Notes: generated from the sequence alone by a model not told the origin. DNA of 64,000 nucleotides from Dolichospermum compactum NIES-806 (GCF_002368115.1 NZ_AP018316.1:4010502-4074501), one strand, 5' to 3'; positions 1 through 9,111 are shown, numbered from the stretch's first letter. Numbers and translations are program-made.

Positions 1-3000
1 ACTCGCCAAACCTGTTTAGATGCTTATGCTCATCAAGACGTTCCCTTTGATGTGCTGGTAGAAAAGTTACGACCAGAACGCAGTATGAGCTATAACCCTT
101 TATTCCAGGTCATGTTTACCCTGGAAAATAATGCTAGTCCAGATTTGGATTTATCAGGGTTAGATACTGAATTGCTGGGAGTCAAGGGTGCGATCGCTAA
201 GTTTGACTTAACCCTGATGGTGATGGAAGATGATCATCAGTTAAATTGCTCTTGGGAATATGCTACAGATCTATTTGAAGAGGGTACTATCCAACGGATG
301 GCAGAACACTTTGAAGTGCTGCTCCAGGGGATTATTGATCATCCTCAAAAACCTATTCATACTTTGCCTTTGATAACAGCAGCCGAACTGCAACAACTAC
401 AACGCTGGAATCAAACTCAAACCGATTATTTTCAAGATAAAACTTTTGTTGATTTATTTGCAGAACAAGTTATAAACAATCCTCATAATATTGCTGTAGT
501 TTTTGAATCTGAAAATCTAACTTATCAACAGTTAAATGAAAAAGCCAACCAACTAGCTAATTATTTAATTGAAAATTATAAAGTTCAACCAGATACCTTA
601 ATTGGTATTTCTGTGGAACGTTCTTTAGAAATGATCATTGGTGTTTTGGGTATCATGAAAGCTGGTGGTGCTTATGTACCGATTGATATTAATTATCCCC
701 AAGAAAGAATCAAGTTCATGTTAGAAGATTCGGGGATATCGGTTTTATTAACTCAAAGTTTTGTAGTAGATAAATTACCTTTAGATAGTTTAGAAAATCC
801 TATTGAAGTTGTTTATGTAGATGAAGAACTAAACAAATACCCATCACCAATTGTTAATTGTCAATTGTCAGCTGTCAATTACAATAATTTAGCTTATGTT
901 ATTTATACTTCTGGTTCAACGGGAAAACCCAAGGGGGTAATGATTGAACATGGTGGACTGGTAAATTTAATTTTGGCAGTTGATGAAATTTTGCAAATTC
1001 AACCGCAAAGTCGTGTACTACAGTTTGCTAATTTCAGTTTTGATGCTTCCATTTGGGAAATTGCTTCTACCCTTTCCGCAGGTGCTTGTTTATATCTCAC
1101 AAAAAAAGAAAATCTGTTACCTAGTCAAGAACTGATTGACTTTTTAACTGAATACAAAATTACTCATGTCACCTTACCACCTTCAGTTTTATCTTTGTTA
1201 CCCCACGCAACCTTACCTGATTTGCAAATTTTAATTACTGGTGGTGAAGTTTGCCCCAAAGAATTAGTTACCCGATGGGCAAAAGAAAGAAGTTTTTTTA
1301 ATGGTTACGGACCAACAGAATCTACAATTTGTACTAGCATCGCTCTTTGTCAACCTAATGGTAAAAAACCACTCATTGGTAAACCATTACCTAATCTCCG
1401 CATCTATATTTTAGATGCACATAATCAACCATTACCTCCTGGTATTCCTGGTGAATTGTGTATTGCTGGTGTTGGTTTAGCGCGGGGTTATCTCAATCGT
1501 CTTGAATTAACCGCCGAAAAGTTTATTAAAGTGGAATTATTTGGTAAAGTTGAGCAAATTTATAAAACTGGTGATTTAGTAAAATGGAAAGATGATGGCA
1601 ATTTAGAATATTTGGGGCGCATTGATGAGCAGGTAAAATTACGGGGTTTTAGGATTGAAATGGGTGAAATAGAATCACTTTTATTACAGCATCCATTAGT
1701 TAAAGAAGCTGTGGTGATTTTATATCAAACTGAGAGTAATCAAAGTTTAATTGCTTATGTAACAGGAATTGATCCTGATTTTGGCAGTGATTTGAAAAAA
1801 TATCTCAAATCCAGTTTACCTAATTACATGATTCCGGCTCAAATTGTTGTTTTGCAGCAGTTACCTTTAACTCCCAATGGCAAAATTGACAAGAAAGCTT
1901 TACATACTCCTAATGTGGGAATTGCAGGTTTACATACAGCACCACGTAACAAAGTTGAAGTACAATTAGCACAATTATGGTCTAATGTTCTTGAACGTCA
2001 AGAAATTGGCATTCATGATAACTTTTTTGATTTAGGTGGACATTCTTTATTAGTGATCAAATTGCTCAATCTGATGCAAGAAATGTTTGGTCAAAAATTG
2101 ACATTGAGCAGTTTATTTCAAAATCCTACTATTGCTCAACTAGCAGAACAGCTTGGTAATAAAGAGGTGCAAAAATCCCATCCTGATGTGCTGTTATTTC
2201 AACACCAAGGAAATGCCAATCCTCTGTTTGTTGTACCAGGAGCAAATGGGCATGGTTTCTATTTTAAAGATTTGGCTATCAACTTAGAAAATCATCCAGT
2301 TTATAGCCTGGAAACTCCCGGAAGAAATGGAATTGGTAAAGTTCCAAAATCAGTAGAATTGCATGGTAGTCAACTGATTGATTTATTACGTCAGCAACAA
2401 CCTCAAGGTCCCTACATACTGGCAGGATATTCATCAGGTTGTGCCGTTGCTTTTGAAATGGCTTACCAATTGGAAAAACAAGGAGAAAAATTAGAATTAC
2501 TGGCTATTTTAGACGCTGGTTTAGTTACTCACCCTGAATATTTAATTAAGAGAAAAGACCTTGATTGGATTTGGCAATTACTCCAACGAATTGAAGCTGT
2601 AAAGGGAGTTTCTTTAGGTTTAGAATACGCTTATTTAGCTGATCAAATTGATGATCAAGCTCGTTGGGATTTAGCAGCAGAGTTTTTATACAAAAAGAAT
2701 GTCCTACCCGAACATTCAAGCATTGATTTACTCAAAACCAATATGCAGGTAATGAAACAGCTAACAATTAATTATGCAAATTATCGGACTTCTGATCAAA
2801 TTTCTGCGCCAATTGTTTTGTTCCGCGCCCAAGAAGTTTATGATATTGTTTTACAAGAAATCCGAGCTATTTCTAATTATGATTTACCGGACTGGGGATG
2901 GCAAGCTTACACACCAAACCCTATTAAAGTAATATCTGTACCTGGAAATCACGGAGGGATGCTTTATGAACCGAATGTGAAAACTTTAGCGTCACACTTG

Positions 3001-3018
3001 CGATTGATGATGGGTTGA
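1..3018 (+). CDS. Nonribosomal peptide synthetase, terminal module (C-A-PCP-TE), 5' partial
   Basis: C-terminal part of an NRPS that adds the last residue of a peptide and releases it. The frame is open through the left edge; codons before the first ATG (52) still read as condensation-domain sequence (RQTCLDAYAHQDVPFDVL), so the true start is outside. Domains: end of condensation domain to about nt 380; adenylation domain about 430-1900 (YTSGSTGKPKG near 904, NGYGPTES near 1300, YKTGDLVKW near 1560, core A8 near 1620-1670); carrier domain with DLGGHSL near 2030; type I thioesterase with GYSSG near 2425 and GNHGG near 2945. Aligned by eye to GrsA, the pocket reads DAWTIGGICK, close to the Phe code DAWTIAAICK, so an aromatic residue is predicted. 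A heptamer repeat seems to lie in the coding sequence at 849-876. The downstream HphA-like gene suggests an anabaenopeptin-type product; that is inference. Confidence 0.93.
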   Translation, partial: TRQTCLDAYAHQDVPFDVLVEKLRPERSMSYNPLFQVMFTLENNASPDLDLSGLDTELLGVKGAIAKFDLTLMVMEDDHQLNCSWEYATDLFEEGTIQRMAEHFEVLLQGIIDHPQKPIHTLPLITAAELQQLQRWNQTQTDYFQDKTFVDLFAEQVINNPHNIAVVFESENLTYQQLNEKANQLANYLIENYKVQPDTLIGISVERSLEMIIGVLGIMKAGGAYVPIDINYPQERIKFMLEDSGISVLLTQSFVVDKLPLDSLENPIEVVYVDEELNKYPSPIVNCQLSAVNYNNLAYVIYTSGSTGKPKGVMIEHGGLVNLILAVDEILQIQPQSRVLQFANFSFDASIWEIASTLSAGACLYLTKKENLLPSQELIDFLTEYKITHVTLPPSVLSLLPHATLPDLQILITGGEVCPKELVTRWAKERSFFNGYGPTESTICTSIALCQPNGKKPLIGKPLPNLRIYILDAHNQPLPPGIPGELCIAGVGLARGYLNRLELTAEKFIKVELFGKVEQIYKTGDLVKWKDDGNLEYLGRIDEQVKLRGFRIEMGEIESLLLQHPLVKEAVVILYQTESNQSLIAYVTGIDPDFGSDLKKYLKSSLPNYMIPAQIVVLQQLPLTPNGKIDKKALHTPNVGIAGLHTAPRNKVEVQLAQLWSNVLERQEIGIHDNFFDLGGHSLLVIKLLNLMQEMFGQKLTLSSLFQNPTIAQLAEQLGNKEVQKSHPDVLLFQHQGNANPLFVVPGANGHGFYFKDLAINLENHPVYSLETPGRNGIGKVPKSVELHGSQLIDLLRQQQPQGPYILAGYSSGCAVAFEMAYQLEKQGEKLELLAILDAGLVTHPEYLIKRKDLDWIWQLLQRIEAVKGVSLGLEYAYLADQIDDQARWDLAAEFLYKKNVLPEHSSIDLLKTNMQVMKQLTINYANYRTSDQISAPIVLFRAQEVYDIVLQEIRAISNYDLPDWGWQAYTPNPIKVISVPGNHGGMLYEPNVKTLASHLRLMMG

Positions 3019-3097
3019 TTTAATGATTTGCAATCATCTATCTGACTTTTTTACAATCTGATTTTCTTAATTTTGCATTTTAAATTGGGATAAAAAA

Positions 3098-4276
3098 ATG
3101 AAAACTCTGCCAATCAAAATTTCTGATGAAACCCTGCGGGATGGAGAACAACAAGTAGGTGTGTTTTTCTCTTTAGCAACTAAACATAAACTTGCTCATC
3201 TGATTGCACAAACAGGAGTCAGTGGATTTGCCATCATGCCTAGTGTTTGTGATCAAGAATCAGAGCTTACCAAAACATTAATATCAGATGGATTAACTCA
3301 TCTAATTACTGCCTCTACGATGATGGGAAAAGAGTACATTGATCAGGCGAAAAACTATGGAGTTAAGCGTATTATTCTCTTCCATGCTGTTTCCGATCGC
3401 TTGATGTTTTTACGCAATCCTGATATTCGTTTAATGAGTGAATACCAGGGTAAAACGATTGATGATGATATCCCATCTCACATCATTAATAAGGTTCGTC
3501 AAGATGCTATTAATTTGATTGTGGAGAATTTACGTTATGCGACACAAGTTGCAGGATTGAGAGTAGATTTTGCAGCGGAGGATGCTTCTAGGGCAGACTT
3601 TAATTTTTTAGTACAGTGTATTAATTCGTTCAGTGGTTATGTTGAACACTTTTTATTGTGTGATACCGTCGGTGTACTCACTCCAGAGAAGAGTTATATC
3701 TGGATTAATGATTTACTCCAATGTACTACAGGGGTAGAGTTAGGAGTACATTACCACAATGATAGGGGGTTGGCGCTGGAAAACACCTTACAATCAATTA
3801 CAGCGGGGGCAAGTTTAATATCAGGGACATTTTGTGGTTTAGGGGAGCGTTCAGGAAACGCTGCTTTAGAGCAAGTATTAAATGGGTTGCGACTTCGGTT
3901 CGGTATTGAACTAGAGGGCATAAACTATGATGCTGTTGATGCACTGACTAATTACATTGAAGAGATGGGGATTCGTCCTGCACCCCCTTATTCACGAATT
4001 TCACAAAGTCATGAATCAGGTATTCACGTCAATTCTCTACTTCGTGATCCTTTGAGTTATTCCACATTTCCCCATGATAAGACAGGTGTTGTCTTTGGTA
4101 AGTGGAGCGGTGTTAGTAATTTTCAATATCTCTTTGAAAAACAATTACAAAACCCTCAAACTAGGCAACAGTACGAGAAAATGCGCGATGTAATTAAATC
4201 TTTGGCGATAGAACAAGAATGCTATTTTACAGCTAAGGAAGTTTTAAAACTCTGGAAAGATGGTACCTTTGAATAG
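3098..4276 (+). CDS. hphA: HMGL-like alpha-isopropylmalate/homocitrate synthase family enzyme, probably HphA-type
   Basis: A 392-residue enzyme of the LeuA/NifV/HphA family, which condenses acetyl-CoA with a 2-oxo acid. Family signatures are visible: DETLRDGEQQ at the N terminus (metal-binding Asp and catalytic Arg), the HYHNDRG metal motif (about residues 217-223) and GLGERSGNAA. At 392 residues it is nearer NifV than full-length LeuA, so no regulatory C-terminal domain is expected. It starts 79 bases after the NRPS stop in the same direction and precedes an exporter gene. HphA makes benzylmalate-type intermediates on the way to homophenylalanine/homotyrosine, building blocks of anabaenopeptins and spumigins; this role is inferred from context. 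The alternative is a homocitrate synthase (NifV), but no nif gene lies nearby. hphB and hphCD are not in the window. Confidence 0.72.
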   Translation: MKTLPIKISDETLRDGEQQVGVFFSLATKHKLAHLIAQTGVSGFAIMPSVCDQESELTKTLISDGLTHLITASTMMGKEYIDQAKNYGVKRIILFHAVSDRLMFLRNPDIRLMSEYQGKTIDDDIPSHIINKVRQDAINLIVENLRYATQVAGLRVDFAAEDASRADFNFLVQCINSFSGYVEHFLLCDTVGVLTPEKSYIWINDLLQCTTGVELGVHYHNDRGLALENTLQSITAGASLISGTFCGLGERSGNAALEQVLNGLRLRFGIELEGINYDAVDALTNYIEEMGIRPAPPYSRISQSHESGIHVNSLLRDPLSYSTFPHDKTGVVFGKWSGVSNFQYLFEKQLQNPQTRQQYEKMRDVIKSLAIEQECYFTAKEVLKLWKDGTFE

Positions 4277-4389
4277 TCCATCTTGTAAATTGACATAAGA
4301 CTTATAATCAAAACGGCTAGAAGCTGGGCTTTTTTATCATACAAGGAACAAGGTTCAAACCCTCTCCAGTATTAAATATTATTCCTTTT

Positions 4390-4410
4390 CCCTCTCCTAA
4401 GAGGAGAGGG
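4390..4410. repeat. Perfect 9-bp inverted repeat in intergenic DNA
   Basis: The sequence ccctctcct-aag-aggagaggg can form a 9-bp hairpin with a 3-base loop, about 115 bases after the hphA-like stop. No T-run follows, so it looks more like a dispersed cyanobacterial intergenic repeat than a terminator. Confidence 0.6.
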
Positions 4411-4439
4411 TTAGGGAGAGGTTTACCAGAGGGGTTTCA

Positions 4440-4567
4440 TACTAGTAGTCTGTCAACCCGAAAATGACGGGTGAAGGCAACCAGGGGGAGAAAAGAGGCA
4501 GGGGAGGGAAGAACAGAAGTTTTTTCCGATCATTACCCGTCAAAATAAATTTGACAGACCACTAGTA
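4440..4567. mobile_element. MITE-like element with 17-bp terminal inverted repeats
   Basis: About 128 bp bounded by tactagtagtctgtcaa on the left and, inverted, tactagtggtctgtcaa on the right (16 of 17 match). Inside the ends a second imperfect match continues the pairing (tgacgggt on the left, acccgtca on the right). There is no open frame, so it would be a non-autonomous element. A target duplication is not clear. The rest of the 4277-4716 gap holds gacttttgactt-type short repeats at about 4627-4650 and nothing else recognisable. Confidence 0.65.
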
Positions 4568-4716
4568 CAAGACAGCGTAAATAAACCAACCATTCTAAAT
4601 CATCCAAAAGCCTATACTGTCTTCATTTTGACTTTTGACTTTTGACTTCCGCCTTGCGGCACTAGCCTTCTTATTCTCTGCTATCTGCTCTATAAGACTC
4701 AAATAATTTTTTACAG

Positions 4717-6924
4717 ATGCAAGCTACAACTTTTATTAATAAATCCGCCAAGGATAATTCTGCTTCAGGTACTAATCAATTTTGGAAAAATTTCCAAGCG
4801 GTTGTCGGTCCATATTGGTATCCTACAGATGCAAATGGTAGAGCATTTTCAGAGGTGATTCGCACTTATGGAATGCTGGCTCTTCTAGTATTATTAATTG
4901 TTGTTATGGTAGGTGCAACAGTTTTTAACAGCTTTGTTAACCGCTATTTACTAGATGTTATTACACAAGAAAAGGATTTAGAAAAATTTAGTGATTTATT
5001 ATTGCTTTATGGTTTTGCGCTGGTTTTGGTAACAATTTTAGTAGGAATTTCTAAATTTGTTAGAAAAAAAATAGCTCTTGAATGGTATGAATGGCTGAAT
5101 AGTCAAATTTTATCAAAATATTTCAATAATCGGGCATATTATAAAATCAATTTTCAGTCCGATGTTACTAATCCAGATCAACAAATATCACAAGAAATTG
5201 AGCCTTTAACTAAAGATTTTCTCAGCTTTTCAGCTACATTGCTAGAAAAAGTCCTAGAAATGACAGCTTTTTTAATACTGCTCTGGACGCTCTCTAAATT
5301 TGTAGCAGTTGCTTTAGTTTGCTATACAGTAGTTGGTAATTTAATTGCTATTTACTTGGCACAAGAATTAAACAAAATTAAGCAAGAAGAAGTTGAATCA
5401 AATGCAGACTATACTTACAGTTTAACTCATGTGCGTAATCATGCGGAATCAATAGCTTTTTTCCAGGGAGAATCACAGGAATTAAACATTGTTAATCGGA
5501 GATTTAATAGGATTGTTCAAAGTGTTAAACGCAAGATTGATTGGGAAAGAAGTCAGGATATTTTTAATCGAGGATATCAGGCGGTTATTCAAATATTTCC
5601 ATTTATAGTATTTGGACCAATGCAAATTAGAGGAGAAATTGATTTTGGAGAAATTGCCCAAGCTTCTTTAGCTTGTAATTTGTTCGCAACAGCGCTGGCT
5701 GAATTAATCAAAGAATTTGCCACTTCAGGAAAATTTTCTAGTTACATTGACCGTTTATTTGAACTCTCGGAAGCGTTAAAATCTGTCACTAAAGAACAGG
5801 AAAATGTCAGTATAATTAAGACGAAAGAGGAAAAGCGACTAGCTTTTGAGAATGTTACTTTACAAACTCCCAATTATGAACAGGTAATTGTTGAAGAGTT
5901 GTCGCTGACTGTTCAACCTGGAGAGGGTTTATTAATTGTTGGTCCAAGTGGTCGTGGTAAAAGTTCTCTGTTGAGAGCGATCGCTGGTTTGTGGAACTCA
6001 GGGACTGGTCGTGTAGTCAGACCTCCTCTAGAAGATGTATTATTTTTACCTCAACGTCCTTACATAATTTTAGGAACTTTGCGGGAACAGTTACTCTATC
6101 CCCATACAAAACGGGGAATGAGCGACCGCGAACTGGAAGCAATTTTAAAACAAGTTAATTTGCAAAACCTATTGAGTCGAATAGATAATTTTGATACAGA
6201 ACTTCCTTGGGAAAATATCCTTTCCTTGGGAGAGCAACAACGTTTAGCATTCGCACGTTTATTAGTTACTTGTCCTAGCTTTACTATTTTAGATGAAGCT
6301 ACAAGTGCTTTAGATTTGAACAATGAAGGTAATCTATATCAACAATTACAAGAAAGGAACACAACATATATCAGTGTAGGACATCGAGAAAGTCTATTTA
6401 GTTATCATCAATGGGTTTTAGAACTATCACAAGATTCTAGTTGGCGACTTCTCTCTGTTGAGGATTATAGACAGCAAAAAGCACAAGAACTTACTACTGA
6501 TAATTATGCTGAAAATTCTGGTATCACCATAGAAGTTGTACCCAATAATGAACTAGCAAATCAATCAGAAACATTAACAGTTTCTCCTGAAAATAGAGAA
6601 ATTACCATAGATTTTGTATCTGATGATGAACCTGAAAATCAATCAGAAATATTAACAGATGCTTCTGAAAATTCAGAAATTATCATAGATTTTGTATCTG
6701 ATGATGAACCTGAAAATCAATCAGAAACCTTAACAGCAGATACAGGTGAAATTCTAGGAATTTCTCATCGAGAAATGCAGGAAATAACTGATTATTCACT
6801 GGGTACTGTCAGAAGCAAAGCCAGCAAAGGTCAAACTATTACTGCAAAAGATGGTTTTACCTACTGCTATAATAAGGATTCAAAAGTTTTGAAATGGGTA
6901 AGAGTTGAACGCTTGGAGAATTAA
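4717..6924 (+). CDS. BacA/McyH-like ABC peptide exporter with repeat-bearing C-terminal tail
   Basis: A 735-residue half-transporter: membrane domain (several hydrophobic segments between residues about 45 and 330) fused to an ATPase (Walker A GPSGRGKSS, signature LSLGEQQR, Walker B FTILDEATSALD, H-loop VGHRES). This ABC_membrane_2 type is common next to cyanobacterial peptide clusters (McyH, MdnE). It is a close paralogue of the exporter at 10300-12111, sharing GPYWYPT, LTHVRNHAESIAFFQGE and PNYEQVIVE. After the ATPase it carries an extra tail of about 140 residues that the paralogue lacks: three 26-residue acidic repeats, then about 55 residues (EMQEITDYSLGTVRSKASKG onward) that look helix-turn-helix-like. 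It probably exports the NRPS product; substrate is inferred from position only. Confidence 0.85.
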   Translation: MQATTFINKSAKDNSASGTNQFWKNFQAVVGPYWYPTDANGRAFSEVIRTYGMLALLVLLIVVMVGATVFNSFVNRYLLDVITQEKDLEKFSDLLLLYGFALVLVTILVGISKFVRKKIALEWYEWLNSQILSKYFNNRAYYKINFQSDVTNPDQQISQEIEPLTKDFLSFSATLLEKVLEMTAFLILLWTLSKFVAVALVCYTVVGNLIAIYLAQELNKIKQEEVESNADYTYSLTHVRNHAESIAFFQGESQELNIVNRRFNRIVQSVKRKIDWERSQDIFNRGYQAVIQIFPFIVFGPMQIRGEIDFGEIAQASLACNLFATALAELIKEFATSGKFSSYIDRLFELSEALKSVTKEQENVSIIKTKEEKRLAFENVTLQTPNYEQVIVEELSLTVQPGEGLLIVGPSGRGKSSLLRAIAGLWNSGTGRVVRPPLEDVLFLPQRPYIILGTLREQLLYPHTKRGMSDRELEAILKQVNLQNLLSRIDNFDTELPWENILSLGEQQRLAFARLLVTCPSFTILDEATSALDLNNEGNLYQQLQERNTTYISVGHRESLFSYHQWVLELSQDSSWRLLSVEDYRQQKAQELTTDNYAENSGITIEVVPNNELANQSETLTVSPENREITIDFVSDDEPENQSEILTDASENSEIIIDFVSDDEPENQSETLTADTGEILGISHREMQEITDYSLGTVRSKASKGQTITAKDGFTYCYNKDSKVLKWVRVERLEN
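6523..6750 (+). repeat. Three tandem 78-bp (26-codon) repeats inside the exporter gene
   Basis: Copies begin at 6523, 6601 and 6679, exactly 78 bp apart. Copies two and three share DFVSDDEPENQSE and are almost identical at DNA level, so that duplication is recent; copy one (EVVPNNELANQSE) is diverged. The copies keep the frame and form an acidic, Gln/Ser-rich linker. Confidence 0.9.
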
Positions 6925-7374
6925 GTAAATAATCCTTAACCTTAGCTGACGGCTGAATGCTTAAGTAGGTTGGCGTTAAAAATCGTTGTTAGAGAAAGGT
7001 AAGAGGCAAGATTAAATAAGTTTTCAGCGATTTTACGTTTCTTTACACAGTTTGGTTTTATTGTGTTCACCTACTTACATTAAAAGTAAAAAACGTAATA
7101 TTCAGAATAATATTAGGTTAAGGAAATTTAGACCTTTTAGATCCCCCTAAATCCCCCTTGAAAATTGGGGAGTGAGAGGATTATCTACGGCACGCTACGC
7201 GAACAAAACCTTTTTCTTTTTACCTCATTTATATTGCTTTATTTACACTGCTTTCTAATCATGAGATTTACTTAAATATCTTAAATATCTTAAATGTCCT
7301 TGCTTTAAAAAGCATTTACTGATATATTTTTGATGGATAACATAAAGTTCCTCTCAGGAAAACAGGAATATATT
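6925..7374. other. Intergenic region upstream of the microviridin precursor gene
   Basis: 450 bases with no gene. It holds a ccccctaaatcccccttgaa-type interspersed repeat (7143-7170) and a fragment acggcacgctacgcgaac (about 7186-7204) belonging to a dispersed cyanobacterial repeat. The promoter of the precursor gene must lie here, but no confident -35/-10 pair was identified. Confidence 0.5.
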
Positions 7375-7542
7375 ATGACAACAGCAACATTAACAAATAT
7401 TGAAGCAGTGCCATTTTTCGCTCGCTTTTTGGCAGCAGAAGAAGAACCACCAGAAAACCCACCAACACCACAACCAGAAGAACAGCCATTACCTCCTCCA
7501 ATATTTACTTTCAAGTGGCCTTCTGATTGCGAAGATTGCTAA
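7375..7542 (+). CDS. mdnA: Microviridin-type RiPP precursor peptide with a Cys-containing core
   Basis: A 55-residue precursor. The leader has the PFFARFLAAE motif (residues 13-22) that microviridin ATP-grasp ligases recognise, followed by a Pro/Glu-rich linker without a Gly-Gly cleavage site. The C terminus reads IFTFKWPSDCEDC, matching the microviridin motif TxKxPSDx(E/D)(E/D). By analogy Thr45-Asp51 and Ser50-Glu53 would be esters and Lys47-Asp54 an amide. Trp48 replaces the usual Tyr; Cys52 and Cys55 stand where Trp and a terminal aromatic are common. Phe46, in the position thought to set protease specificity, suggests a chymotrypsin/elastase-type inhibitor. The ATG at 7375 is preferred over 7330 because an aggaa stretch precedes it and the peptide then has typical length. 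Both ligases and an exporter follow. Confidence 0.93.
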   Translation: MTTATLTNIEAVPFFARFLAAEEEPPENPPTPQPEEQPLPPPIFTFKWPSDCEDC

Positions 7543-8133
7543 ATATAGTAAATCTGAAATTGCAGAAATAGCAGCATCAAAAAATTGAAACCTGCTGTTT
7601 GTTTCTGAATAAATAGCATATTCAGATATCAAGAATATTTAAGCGATCTCTACTGGTTGAATATCCCCGAATTCTACTCGTTGGACAGCTACTATACAGG
7701 TGTCTACAAGAAATCGGGGATTTATAGCAGGAGTCAGGAGTCAGAAGTAAGACTTTCATGATAAATTGATATTCTAACTAGGGTTTGCTGAAAAAGTTAT
7801 CTGTGAGGGCTAGGAGTATGGCTAACGCCACGCTTCGCTATCAAGGAGTCAGAAGTTCAAGGAGTATGGCTACGCCACGCTTCGCTATCAAGAAGTTTTT
7901 TGATTTGGAAATTGTGCAAACACTAATAAAGTGCAAGCTTTTTTAGGCTCACAGTACCTAAAACCTTGCACAATTTTAATTTTCATCATCCTCAATCCCT
8001 TGATTTATATAGGTTTTACATTTATTCAGCATCCCCTAACTACTCTATCTAAGGCTATAAAAAGCAACATTCTCAGATACTTTTTAGGTAGTTACAAATA
8101 TCTGGCTGATCAAATTTAAATTAAAAAGTTTTT
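7543..8133. other. Long gap between precursor and first ligase, with repeats
   Basis: 591 bases without a convincing gene; no second core motif was found in any frame. It contains an inverted pair, atccccga near 7661 and tcggggat near 7713, that could fold downstream of the precursor, gagtcaggagtc heptamer repeats near 7731, and two copies of a 32-33-bp repeat (ggagtatggct-acgccacgctt...) at 7813-7845 and 7861-7892. Confidence 0.55.
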
Positions 8134-9111
8134 ATGCACCTGTCTCCTGACATTGTTTTGTTAATTACCCACAGTGGTGATTTTTTCACAATAGATAGAG
8201 TGGCTGAAGCATTGTTAAAAAAAGGAGTGCAACCGTTTCGTTTAGATACTGATAGGTTTCCTCTAGAAGTACAATTAACAGCACATTTTGATCACAAAAA
8301 AAGCTATCACACTATAGACTATGGCGGTTATTCTATCAGTACAGAACAGGTGCAAGCGGTGTGGATGCGACGAAGATGGAAACCAAAACTAAGTGCAGAC
8401 TTAGCTCCTAAGTTTCGAGAAGCCTGTATAAGAGAATCACAAGCCACCTTAAATGGTTTCTGGGATAGTTTGCGGAAAGCGCATTGGGTAGATAATTTAG
8501 AATGTATAAATACTGCCAATGATAAGTTGCGCCAACTGCGGGTTGCTACTGAGGTAGGTTTTGTCATTCCTCAGACTCTCGTTACTAACAAAGCTGAAGC
8601 TGCAAGAGAGTTTTTCCATCAAGTCAAAGGTAAGATGGTGAGTAAGTTATTAACTCCTTTATCCCAGACTATGGAATCTACTTCTTTCTTTCTTTATACC
8701 AGCGTGGTTAAAGAATCAGACTTAGAAAATGCGGAGTCACTGCGTTATTGTCCGATGGTGTTTCAAGAGCAAATTCCTAAACAGTGGGAATTGCGGGTGG
8801 TGTATGTCAATGGTAAAGTATTTGTTGGTGCGTTAGATGCCAGTGTTTATGACACATCTAAAGTAGATTGGCGTAAACCTGGTGTTGATGTTGGTGTATG
8901 GCAACACTATGATCTTCCTGAACAAGTGCTGCGTCATGTGCAAATATTTATGAATAAATTGGGGCTGTTGTTTGGAGCGTTAGATTTGATTGTTACACCA
9001 TCAGGAGAATATATATTTTTAGAGATTAATCCTATAGGTGAATGGGGAATGCTAGAAAAAGATTTGGATTTGCCTATTGCTAAGGCGATCGCTGATACTC
9101 TAGTTTTATAA
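8134..9111 (+). CDS. mdnB: Microviridin ATP-grasp ligase, MdnB/MvdC type (amide-forming)
   Basis: A 325-residue ATP-grasp enzyme that cross-links the microviridin core using ATP. N-terminal signature LLITHSGDFFTIDRVAEALL and RLDTDRFPLEVQL, central MVFQEQIPKQWELRVVYV, and C-terminal metal/ATP motif FLEINPIGEWGMLEKDLDL all match the MdnB (Microcystis) / MvdC (Planktothrix) branch, which forms the Lys omega-amide after the esters are made. Length is typical of the family. It is first of a three-gene run (mdnB, mdnC, exporter) read in one direction. Its 35-40% similarity to the next gene is as expected for the two family branches. The assignment of amide versus ester activity rests on branch resemblance. 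Confidence 0.9.
   Translation: MHLSPDIVLLITHSGDFFTIDRVAEALLKKGVQPFRLDTDRFPLEVQLTAHFDHKKSYHTIDYGGYSISTEQVQAVWMRRRWKPKLSADLAPKFREACIRESQATLNGFWDSLRKAHWVDNLECINTANDKLRQLRVATEVGFVIPQTLVTNKAEAAREFFHQVKGKMVSKLLTPLSQTMESTSFFLYTSVVKESDLENAESLRYCPMVFQEQIPKQWELRVVYVNGKVFVGALDASVYDTSKVDWRKPGVDVGVWQHYDLPEQVLRHVQIFMNKLGLLFGALDLIVTPSGEYIFLEINPIGEWGMLEKDLDLPIAKAIADTLVL

Noticed and set aside
3098..4276. nifV (nitrogenase cofactor homocitrate synthase)
   Set aside because: Possible by family and length, but it lies in an NRPS cluster with no nif gene nearby; HphA-type role preferred, not proven.
7305..7514. Gly-rich minus-strand frame opposite mdnA
   Set aside because: Shadow of the Pro/Glu-rich linker codons on the other strand.
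7931..8119. 62-codon frame between precursor and first ligase
   Set aside because: Hydrophobic, repeat-rich, no ribosome site, no leader or core motif; not a second precursor.
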